Below, piece after piece: positions 1-6,769 of a DNA stretch of 17,177 bases (the first letter of the stretch is position 1; every line of letters starts with the position of its first letter). A program made the translations under genes and the position numbers. Below the pieces are notes generated by a model. That model was not told the DNA's origin. It did no database searches and saw only the letters and a list, made by a program, of their open reading frames with translations. The stretch comes from JAAYBG01 sp964411675 (GTDB lineage: Bacteria > Bacillota_I > Bacilli_A > ML615J-28 > CAG-698): contig CAYPLR010000030.1 in NCBI GenBank assembly GCA_964411675.1, positions 1 to 17,177 of the forward strand, given 5' to 3'.

Positions 1-10
1 TCTCAATAAA
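1..10 (-). rRNA. probable 5' end of a 16S rRNA gene (partial, runs off the left edge)
   Basis: Read on the minus strand, the last ten bases are TTTATTGAGA. Low-GC Gram-positive 16S genes typically begin TTTATGGAGA followed by GTTTGATCCTGG, so nine of ten bases agree and the next bases would be the universal 16S start. On its own ten bases prove little. The call rests on the tandem promoters and the boxA/boxB leader immediately upstream in the same orientation. The body of the gene is outside the window. Confidence 0.55.
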
Positions 11-31
11 TTTTATCCTGCTCCATCTGTT

Positions 32-93
32 CTATTCAGTTCTCAAAGACCTTGTAATTCCCACAACTTTCATTGCGTTCGCTTTTTTCAGCG
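32..93 (-). promoter_or_regulatory. rRNA operon leader with boxB-like hairpin and boxA
   Basis: On the minus strand a small hairpin (CGCT, six-base loop, AGCG; 80-93) is followed about 28 bases later by GGTCTTTGAGAACTGAATAG (32-51). The second element closely resembles the boxA sequence (TCTTTGAAAACT type) in Bacillota rRNA leaders, where the Nus factors bind to prevent premature termination. The order boxB then boxA, just after a strong promoter and just before the inferred 16S start, is that of a ribosomal operon. Similar sequences also occur in 16S-23S spacers, but the two upstream promoters favour the leader. Confidence 0.72.
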
Positions 94-99
94 TTTACC

Positions 100-128
100 A
101 TTATATTATATTACCGCTTTGTTGTCAA
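100..128 (-). promoter_or_regulatory. rRNA promoter P2 (consensus sigma-A)
   Basis: The minus strand carries TTGACA (123-128), a 17-base spacer and TATAAT (100-105), which is an exact match to the housekeeping consensus at optimal spacing. Transcription would begin near position 93, giving a leader of roughly 80 bases before the inferred 16S start. A perfect consensus promoter fits a stable-RNA operon. Confidence 0.85.
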
Positions 129-187
129 GCAAAATATTTTTTAATGATAAGAATAAGAATGGCACGCCCTTGAGCGCAACCTTATAT

Positions 188-216
188 ATTATACTATAAG
201 CAATATTTAAAAGCAA
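188..216 (-). promoter_or_regulatory. rRNA promoter P1 (tandem, upstream)
   Basis: TTGCTT (211-216), 17 bases, then TATAAT (188-193) on the minus strand. The sequence upstream of the -35 is very A/T-rich, like an UP element. It lies 88 bases upstream of P2 in the same orientation and between P2 and the terminator of the preceding lipoprotein gene. Tandem promoters of this kind are usual for rRNA operons. Confidence 0.75.
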
Positions 217-240
217 GCATTTTTTTAAATTTCTTTTCTT

Positions 241-285
241 TTTTTATAAAAAAAGAGGGCTCGTTTTCACGAACCACTCTCTTTT
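241..285 (-). terminator. Rho-independent terminator of the lipoprotein gene
   Basis: About a dozen bases past the TAA stop, the minus strand forms a hairpin with arms 251-263 and 270-285. It pairs AAAGAG with CTCTTT and TCG with CGA, with one or two bulges, around an AAAA-containing loop. A run of T follows (254 downward). It isolates the lipoprotein transcript from the rRNA promoters beyond. Confidence 0.8.
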
Positions 286-296
286 AACTTTTAATC

Positions 297-3200
297 TTAA
301 GCAGCAGGAGTAAAGAATTCAACTTTTGCGATTGCTTCTCTGTATAGAGCAAGTCTAGCAGTGAAGTTAGCATAAGTTACGCTTCCAATTGTTCTTCCTG
401 ACAAGCCAAGGATATATGCTTGTTCATATCCTAGTAAAGCATCAAATGCAGCAACGTAAGCTTTAATTGTAGCAACATCAGTGCTTGTTACTTTACACTT
501 AGCATGACCTTGATCGTATAACTTTTCAGTTAAATCTTTGATTACAGCAGCAACTGCAGCAGAATCAGCAGCAGCTTCAGCTTGTAATGTAGCGATGTCG
601 GTTTCAGCATCAACTAATTCGCTTAATCCATTAACCTTAGCTTTTTGTTTTGGAGTTAATGCATTGTATGCAGCTCTTGCAGCAGCAACAGCTTCAGTAT
701 CTGTTAATGCGATTCTGCTTGGTAAAGCATAAATCAATTCATCAACAGGAAGAGCGATAGCTTCTAATTTAACATCAACGATTGCTAACTCTAAATCAGC
801 TAAATCTTGAAGTCTTGAAGCAGTAACTAATGCTTTTTGTGCAGTAGTTAATCCATTGTATGCAGCTCTTGCAGCAACGATCTTAGCTTCGTCTTCAACA
901 ACTAATGCTCTTTCAGCTGGTAATGCATCAATTATATCTTCAACTTCATCAGCTCTTGCACCATTATGAGCATCCATTACATCATATAAATCAGCGATAC
1001 GTCCTCTGTCGTCTCTATCAGACATCATACCGAATGTAGTATCGATTTGAGTTCTTCCAGAAGTGTCAAGTGCAGACTTAATCTTTTCTGTTTCAATGAA
1101 TGCAATTGCAGCAGCTAATGTAGCAGAAGCAGTGCTTAAAGCATTGATTTCTTGATAAGTGTAAGCTTTAATAGTAGAAGATGTAGCATCATAATAGTAA
1201 ACTTCAACATTTGATGCAGTATTAATTGGATAAACATCATCAGCAGTTCCTAAAATAGTATCAGGACCAGCAGTAGGAGCAAGAACAGCAGCAGAAGCCT
1301 GTAATATGCCTTTAGTATATAATACCTTATAAGCAGCAACTAAATTGTCAACACTCTTTAAAGCAGCAGTTAATGTTGCTAATTGAGCACTTGTTAAGTT
1401 ATCGAAATCAACTGCATCATCATCTAATAAAACGATAGCAGCAGCTTTAATGTTAGCAACTTCAGTAACTGTAGAAGCTTTATAAGCTAACGCTAATTTT
1501 TCTTCTTTTGTTACTAATGTGCCAAGTAGTGTGCCAGAAACGTATGCTTTTGCAGCAGCGTTTGCACCAGTATAAGCAGTTCTTGCATCGTTAATAGCTT
1601 TCTTGCTTCCAACAACAACGTCAGCATCAGCTGGTAAGCTTAATAATTGAATAGCTAATGATAAACCAGCTACTTTGTCTTTGTTATCAGTAGTAACTAA
1701 TGCTTTTGCAGCAGTTGATAATCCATTGTATGCAGTTTTTGCAGCAGCGATATCAGCAGCGTTATCTAATGCAGGAGTAGCATTTAATGCAGCGATTTGT
1801 AATTCAACCTTAGCAGCTTTTAACTTGTTATAAGTAACGGCATCAATAAATGATAAACGTCCAGCAGTTAAAGCAGCATATAGAGTATCAGCATCTGCCA
1901 TTAAAGTAGTAGCTTCTCTAGATTTTAGAACAGCAACTCTAGCAGCATCTGAAGCATCAACTGCAAAACTAGCTTGGTCAGCGCCTAATGCAGCATAAGT
2001 TGTAGTTGTTACGATTGTATTAGCAGGTACAGTTGCACCGATTGCATAAGAAACGTTATTTACATCTTTGAATGCAACAGCAGCTACATAAGAAAGAGCG
2101 TTCTTATATCCACCAGCAGCATGAATAGCAGCTAATGCGTTAATCTTGTCATGAACAGATTCAGCAAATTGTTTTTGCTTTAATGCAGCAGCTTCTGTGT
2201 CAATTGCGATTTGATCTAACATAGCTTTTGCATCTTTTGGAGACATAGCTTTTGCTTCACCAGCAACAGTAACGTTGATAGTAGCAGTCTTAGCTAACCA
2301 AGAAGGTAACCAAGCAGAATCGCCAAATCCAGCCGTAGCTAAATACATCTTTTGAACGTTCTTATAAGCATCAATTTGACTTTGAGAAACGTCTGAATAA
2401 TCAGTTGATAATGCTACAACGGCTCTTACAAAGTAATCTGTTAATTCTTCATTCATTACGTGTCTAGTATATCTAGCAACAGTAACTTTAGCAGGAGCAT
2501 AGAATTCATCGCCATTTGAAGGAATTGAATCTGGGTCAATTAAAGCCCCACGAACTCCACCAGTCATTGCTCTAGTGAAATCAGCACCTAATGAATAATA
2601 ACCTTGTGAATGCCATTGGAATGCATAAGCACCAGCACCAATGATTGCATAAGGAGTCTTATAAACAGCACTTAAAGCTGGAGAAATACAGTATTGGAAA
2701 TATTGTGTAGAAGTAGCAACTTCTTGAGCGGCTACTGCTGCAGCTGCATATGCTCCAGTATTAGTTAAATGTTGTTTTACTGTAGAACCCATATAGAAAT
2801 CATATGTACCTTTAGCACCTTCAGCAAGTGCAGGATTGCCATTTGATTTTAATGAGAAACCAGGACGATAACCATCATAAGCGATAGTTTGTTCACGGCT
2901 AACTTTGAAAGCTGCCTTGTAATCGTCTGTAACAGTTGTTGTCCCAATCTTTAAACTTGTTAAAGAATAAGTCTTCATAGCAGTTTCGCCATCTGCAAAG
3001 TATCCACCCATTGATAATGTTGATACAGGGATATCTAAGTCAGAAGCAGTTTCATTAACTAGGAAGTGGTTGAAGTTTCCACCGTAAGTAGCTCTTACAA
3101 ATCTAACATCAACTCTAGCAACTTTTTGTCCGCCAATTGTATCGAATTTGTAGATACGATTAGTTTCGAATTCCATAACGAATAATTGGTATCTAATAGT

Positions 3201-5195
3201 CTTAGTAGCAGCTACTGGAACAGCTGTGATAACGCCAGTAGTAGCATCTTTAGTTAAAGTAACATGTGTAAAGTTAACAGTCTCATCAATCCAGAATGTG
3301 TATCCTGAGAATTCACTCCAGTATTGATTAGTTCTTTCAGAAGAACTAGAAACTGTACCTACATATCTATCCCAGTAACTGAAGCCTTGTAACATATCGC
3401 CTCTCTTAGCAGGGTTAGATGAAGCTTGATAAGAATTCGATCTACCACCTTGGTAATAAGTAAGAGGTTTTTCAGCAAGACCAACATTGATGAAGAATAC
3501 AACTTTAATCTTATCAGCGCCGTTTGTGAATGTTGCAGTTAATTTTGCTTCATGATATCTGAAATATTGAGTAACTAATTTAAATTGATTAGCTACAAGA
3601 GTTGCTTCGAAGTTTTCATCAGCAGCCCATGTAACAGTTGAAGTACCAACTGTTCCTGGTAAAGTAATTAACATAGTTTCAGTTCCATTTCCACCATAAG
3701 GCATATGTAGAACGTTAGCTAAATCTAAACCAGTTAAAGTAGTAACTGTATCCAAAGTAATAGTTGAACCATCAGTTCCCAATAAGAATCCTTCAACGTC
3801 AGCGTTAGCAGCATTTCCAGGAACTAGGTTAACTTTTAATTTGAAGTTTTCAACAAATTGGAAGCCAGCTTCTTCTTCATAACGAGCAACTACACCAATT
3901 TCAGCGTTAGCTTTAGTAGTAGTATTGTCATAAACAACTTTGATATACTTACCATTTCCTGTATAAGCACCTTTAGTTAATCCTGTAGGTAATACATAAT
4001 CATAAGTAACACCAAATTTTTCGTCAACAACTGGTAATAAGAAACTGCTTGATACAGTAGCTCCTTCGATACCAGCAAATACGCCTTCTTCAACGTTGAA
4101 TGCTTGCTTTTCAGCTGCAGTATAACCATTAATATTGAATGTTAATGTTGCAGATTTAGCAGCAGCACCAGCTTTTGGAGAAATTGTATAAGTTACAGTA
4201 GTATCGTTGTCAGGACGAGTGAACTTACCATCATTTGTTAAGATGTAGTTCTTATTAGTAGTCCAATTGAAAGCAACGCCATCATAGCTTGGAGGTAATT
4301 GAATGTCAGCAGAAATCTTATCTGTTCCAACACCAGCAGTGATGTTAGAGAATAATTTTGTAGCAACTTCAATTGCAGCATCTACTTTTGCGAAGTCGTT
4401 ATCTTCAACTTCATCAACAAGTTTTAAGTTAACTGTATTACTTAGTGTAACATCACCAAAAGTAATTGTATAGTTAACTGTATAAGATAAACTTGTTGCT
4501 TCGCCTAAATCAGGCATAACGAATGATTCGATTACATCACCATCAACATCGTATACAACTTTTACATTGCCATTCCATGGTTGTGGAAGTGCAAAGTCGT
4601 CAGCGATATATCCACTTAATAAATTAGCGATATATGCAACTTCTCTTGTAGCGATATCGAAAGCAGCACCTGTTTCAGAAACTGTAACTTCAGTAGTAGC
4701 AGCAACAGTGTCTTTTAATACAGATGTAGCAGTAATTTCAACTTTACCAGGACGAACACCTGTAACAACGCCATCAGCGTCTACAGTAGCGATTGATGGA
4801 TCGCTTGAACTCCATGTAAATAATTTTGCGGCAGTTGCAGGAGCAACTTCCATTTCAGCAGCTAGATTAAAAGTTTCAGAAACTTTTACATCATCACCAA
4901 ATAAAATAATACTAGTTGGTGCTACAAAATCTTGTTTGCACTCAGGAACTTCTGGACACTCTTCAGGTTCAGGGCATTCCTCACATTCCTCAGGTTCAGG
5001 ACATTCTTCAGCAGGATACAACGCTTCGCATTCAGCTTGAGTTGGATCTGCAGGTTCTTCACATGGGAATAATTCGTTACATTCAGATTCTGTAGGGTCT
5101 TCACATTCTGGGCATTCAGTTGTGCATCCTGCCAATAAGAATAGACCGAAGACTAGTACAAGGGCGATAGCCCATCTTCTAATGTTTTTTAACAT
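297..5195 (-). CDS. very large surface lipoprotein with Cys-rich stalk, Ig-like domains and Ala-rich C-terminal repeats
   Basis: This is a 1632-residue protein. Residues 1-24 are a lipoprotein signal (basic MLKNIRRW, hydrophobic core, lipobox LLAGC), so C24 should be lipidated and the protein held on the outer face of the membrane. Residues 25-88 form a linker rich in Cys, Glu and Pro, with ten more cysteines. Residues 92-172 are a BIG2-type Ig-like domain (FTWSSSDPSIATVDADGVVTG). Residues about 180-260 and 280-356 look like further, atrophied bacterial Ig domains. Residues about 370-980 are rich in aromatic and Thr residues and I do not recognise them. From about 985 the protein is alanine-rich and helical, with repeats carrying AAYNGLT..KALV motifs. 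A GPDTILGTADDV segment near 1309-1321 resembles calcium-binding loops. No C-terminal anchor is visible. The start is fixed by the signal peptide, although the AAGGA ribosome site lies 15 bases away. The strong promoter suggests high expression. A surface-layer, adhesion or binding role is inference. Confidence 0.9.
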   Translation of the reverse strand: MLKNIRRWAIALVLVFGLFLLAGCTTECPECEDPTESECNELFPCEEPADPTQAECEALYPAEECPEPEECEECPEPEECPEVPECKQDFVAPTSIILFGDDVKVSETFNLAAEMEVAPATAAKLFTWSSSDPSIATVDADGVVTGVRPGKVEITATSVLKDTVAATTEVTVSETGAAFDIATREVAYIANLLSGYIADDFALPQPWNGNVKVVYDVDGDVIESFVMPDLGEATSLSYTVNYTITFGDVTLSNTVNLKLVDEVEDNDFAKVDAAIEVATKLFSNITAGVGTDKISADIQLPPSYDGVAFNWTTNKNYILTNDGKFTRPDNDTTVTYTISPKAGAAAKSATLTFNINGYTAAEKQAFNVEEGVFAGIEGATVSSSFLLPVVDEKFGVTYDYVLPTGLTKGAYTGNGKYIKVVYDNTTTKANAEIGVVARYEEEAGFQFVENFKLKVNLVPGNAANADVEGFLLGTDGSTITLDTVTTLTGLDLANVLHMPYGGNGTETMLITLPGTVGTSTVTWAADENFEATLVANQFKLVTQYFRYHEAKLTATFTNGADKIKVVFFINVGLAEKPLTYYQGGRSNSYQASSNPAKRGDMLQGFSYWDRYVGTVSSSSERTNQYWSEFSGYTFWIDETVNFTHVTLTKDATTGVITAVPVAATKTIRYQLFVMEFETNRIYKFDTIGGQKVARVDVRFVRATYGGNFNHFLVNETASDLDIPVSTLSMGGYFADGETAMKTYSLTSLKIGTTTVTDDYKAAFKVSREQTIAYDGYRPGFSLKSNGNPALAEGAKGTYDFYMGSTVKQHLTNTGAYAAAAVAAQEVATSTQYFQYCISPALSAVYKTPYAIIGAGAYAFQWHSQGYYSLGADFTRAMTGGVRGALIDPDSIPSNGDEFYAPAKVTVARYTRHVMNEELTDYFVRAVVALSTDYSDVSQSQIDAYKNVQKMYLATAGFGDSAWLPSWLAKTATINVTVAGEAKAMSPKDAKAMLDQIAIDTEAAALKQKQFAESVHDKINALAAIHAAGGYKNALSYVAAVAFKDVNNVSYAIGATVPANTIVTTTTYAALGADQASFAVDASDAARVAVLKSREATTLMADADTLYAALTAGRLSFIDAVTYNKLKAAKVELQIAALNATPALDNAADIAAAKTAYNGLSTAAKALVTTDNKDKVAGLSLAIQLLSLPADADVVVGSKKAINDARTAYTGANAAAKAYVSGTLLGTLVTKEEKLALAYKASTVTEVANIKAAAIVLLDDDAVDFDNLTSAQLATLTAALKSVDNLVAAYKVLYTKGILQASAAVLAPTAGPDTILGTADDVYPINTASNVEVYYYDATSSTIKAYTYQEINALSTASATLAAAIAFIETEKIKSALDTSGRTQIDTTFGMMSDRDDRGRIADLYDVMDAHNGARADEVEDIIDALPAERALVVEDEAKIVAARAAYNGLTTAQKALVTASRLQDLADLELAIVDVKLEAIALPVDELIYALPSRIALTDTEAVAAARAAYNALTPKQKAKVNGLSELVDAETDIATLQAEAAADSAAVAAVIKDLTEKLYDQGHAKCKVTSTDVATIKAYVAAFDALLGYEQAYILGLSGRTIGSVTYANFTARLALYREAIAKVEFFTPAA
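573..932 (-). repeat. two tandem Ala-rich repeat modules near the lipoprotein C-terminus
   Basis: Residues about 1422-1487 and 1488-1541 share the pattern I.ALP, acidic spacer, AARAAYN(G/A)LT..QKA.V, then L..L.DAE/DLE. The period is about 65 residues. The DNA also repeats: the stretch starting at 662 and the one starting at 853 share more than 20 identical bases around the AAYN codons, suggesting fairly recent duplication. Such helical repeats are common in large surface proteins of clostridia and relatives. Confidence 0.75.
1476..1787 (-). repeat. two more divergent copies of the same repeat module
   Basis: Residues about 1137-1187 (AAAKTAYNGLSTAAKALV) and 1188-1240 (INDARTAYTGANAAAKAYV) match the C-terminal modules at the same positions but with more substitutions. 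At DNA level the AAYN region near 1733 still resembles the copies near 662 and 853. This gives four recognisable modules, two pairs separated by about 180 unrelated residues. Confidence 0.65.
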
Positions 5196-5233
5196 AATCT
5201 TTTTCTCTTTTCCTTTCTTAAGATTAAAAGTTG

Positions 5234-5249
5234 TCTCTCTTTAGAGAGA
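5234..5249 (-). promoter_or_regulatory. stem-loop at the 5' end of the lipoprotein mRNA
   Basis: TCTCTC, TTTA, GAGAGA gives a six-pair stem with a four-base loop. The predicted transcription start is near 5252, so the hairpin sits within the first few bases of the mRNA, well upstream of the start codon at 5195. In Bacillota, stem-loops at the extreme 5' end can protect mRNA from decay. That function here is inferred. Confidence 0.5.
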
Positions 5250-5258
5250 TACATATAT

Positions 5259-5287
5259 ATTATATAGAACAACGCTTTCAAAGTCAA
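5259..5287 (-). promoter_or_regulatory. sigma-A promoter of the lipoprotein gene
   Basis: The minus strand has TTGACT (5282-5287), a 17-base spacer and TATAAT (5259-5264). This is one mismatch from the full consensus. Predicted transcription starts near 5252, giving a leader of about 56 bases. The spacer contains TGAAAGCGTT, which resembles the left half of a catabolite-response element. Confidence 0.85.
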
Positions 5288-5296
5288 CCTTTTTTT

Positions 5297-5354
5297 AAAA
5301 AAAACTATAAAAATTTACATCTTTTTTAGAGATTTTTACATCTTTATAGTTTTT
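5297..5354 (-). terminator. stem-loop terminator of the murein-salvage/lactate operon
   Basis: The twelve-base arms 5300-5311 and 5343-5354 (AAAACTATAAA against TTTATAGTTTT) are perfectly complementary around a 31-base loop. The minus strand runs straight into a T tract below 5300. It begins eight bases after the stop of the dehydrogenase gene. The stem contains only one G-C pair, so termination may be incomplete. The loop side carries a direct repeat, TTTACATCTTT, at 5314-5324 and 5335-5345. Confidence 0.6.
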
Positions 5355-5361
5355 ATTAGAT

Positions 5362-6759
5362 TTAATTGATTATTTTGTTAGGGTTTAAAATGTTTTTTGG
5401 ATCAAATACTTGCTTGATTCCTTTCATTAAAGCTACCTGTGTTGGTCCTAATATCTCAGCCAAATATTTTTTCTTCGCATAGCCAATTCCATGTTCTCCT
5501 GAAACAAGTCCTCCAATCTCTTTGGCTTTCTTATACATTTCATCAAAAACCTCAGACAATAGATTAGGCCATTTTGTTTTATCCAAATCATCACGGCATA
5601 TATAGATATGAAGATTACCATCACCTGCATGGCCAAAGCTAGGGATTCTTACTTGATATTTTTTCGCAAGTTCATAGGTAAAGTTGATGTATTCACTTAC
5701 TTTTGCTCGTGGAACTACAACATCACATTCATCCATTTCTGTTGTTGAAGCCTTGATTGCTTCTAAGAATGCACCTCTAGCTTTCCAAACTTCATCTTTT
5801 CTTTCTGTTGTATCAACAATTAAAACATCTAAAGCCCCTAATTCATTCAAGCATAAATTCGCTGCTTGTTTATATTTGCTTTCGATTTCTTGACTTGTTG
5901 CTCCATCAAAGGTTAGTAATATGTATGCCGAATTTTCACTATCTGGGAATTTTCTACCCAAGAACGTTTCAGAGAACTTAATTGTTTCTCTTCCGAAAAA
6001 TTCAATTGCAGTTGGATCTGTTTTTGATTGCAAGATATGAGGAACGTTTTCTATTCCTTTTTTTAAGTTTTCAAATGGCACTAACAAACTAATTGTTTTA
6101 GTAGGTAGGGGTATCAATTTTAAGTAAGCTCTTGTAATAATTGCTAATGTTCCCTCACTACCAATGATTAGATTCTTTAATGAATATCCTGTCGTATCTT
6201 TTACTACTTTTCGACCAAATTCCGTTACTTCACCATTCGGTAATACTACTTCTATCGCTCTTACCCAGTCACGCGTAACACCATATTTCACAGCTCTCAT
6301 ACCACCAGCGTTTGTAGAGATATTACCACCAATAGTAGCACTCTTTTCACCTGGATCTGGAGCATAAAAATATCCCCTTGCTTCCACAAAAGCATAGATA
6401 TCCATTAGTAATACTCCTGGTTCTACAACTAAAACCATGTTTTCTTCATCTAATTCTAAAATACGATTCATCTTTGTAGTATCTAGAATAATACCGCCTT
6501 GAATTGGTACACATGCACCAACCAGCCCTGTTCCACTTCCTCTTACGGTAACAGGAATCGTAAACTGATTAGCATACTTCATAATTTGTACAATTTCATC
6601 GCGATTATTCACTTTGATTACAACTTCAGGATGACTTGTTACTGTTCCTAATTCATCTTTTCCATATTCTTCAGCGATATCGTCACCAATAATCAAACGA
6701 CCTTCACTAATAAAACTTTGAAAAAACTTTACATCTTTTTGATCAATTTTTTTATACAT
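5362..6759 (-). CDS. lctD: FAD-linked D-lactate dehydrogenase, GlcD/LctD type
   Basis: This 465-residue flavoprotein is of normal length for the family and probably oxidises D-lactate to pyruvate. Residues about 40-215 are the PCMH-type FAD-binding domain (VRGSGTGLVGACVP at 72-85; PDPGEKSATIGGNISTNAGG at 134-153). Residues about 220-462 are the FAD-oxidase C-terminal domain, with metal- and substrate-site motifs HAGDGNLH (H377, H384) and SGEHGIG (E422, H423). Gene order etfB, etfA, then this gene matches lctBCD of Acetobacterium woodii, where the complex drives lactate oxidation with NAD+ by consuming reduced ferredoxin. An AGGTGA site precedes the ATG, and the gap to etfA is 10 bases. It is the last gene of the operon that also encodes MurQ, which releases D-lactate. 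Glycolate or another 2-hydroxyacid is a less likely substrate. Confidence 0.9.
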   Translation of the reverse strand: MYKKIDQKDVKFFQSFISEGRLIIGDDIAEEYGKDELGTVTSHPEVVIKVNNRDEIVQIMKYANQFTIPVTVRGSGTGLVGACVPIQGGIILDTTKMNRILELDEENMVLVVEPGVLLMDIYAFVEARGYFYAPDPGEKSATIGGNISTNAGGMRAVKYGVTRDWVRAIEVVLPNGEVTEFGRKVVKDTTGYSLKNLIIGSEGTLAIITRAYLKLIPLPTKTISLLVPFENLKKGIENVPHILQSKTDPTAIEFFGRETIKFSETFLGRKFPDSENSAYILLTFDGATSQEIESKYKQAANLCLNELGALDVLIVDTTERKDEVWKARGAFLEAIKASTTEMDECDVVVPRAKVSEYINFTYELAKKYQVRIPSFGHAGDGNLHIYICRDDLDKTKWPNLLSEVFDEMYKKAKEIGGLVSGEHGIGYAKKKYLAEILGPTQVALMKGIKQVFDPKNILNPNKIIN

Positions 6760-6769
6760 TGCTTTTCAC

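Noticed and set aside
297..2000. short alternating GCA/GCT-rich stretches that resemble a tandem or CRISPR-like repeat
   Set aside because: They follow the codon frame of an alanine-rich helical region, with no uniform repeat-spacer spacing. Only the protein modules listed are real repeats.
4567..5040. 157-codon plus-strand open frame with Ser/Gly/His repeats
   Set aside because: It is the antisense image of the lipoprotein's Cys/Glu/Pro stalk and Ig domain. It has no ribosome site and its repeats follow from the sense-strand repeats.
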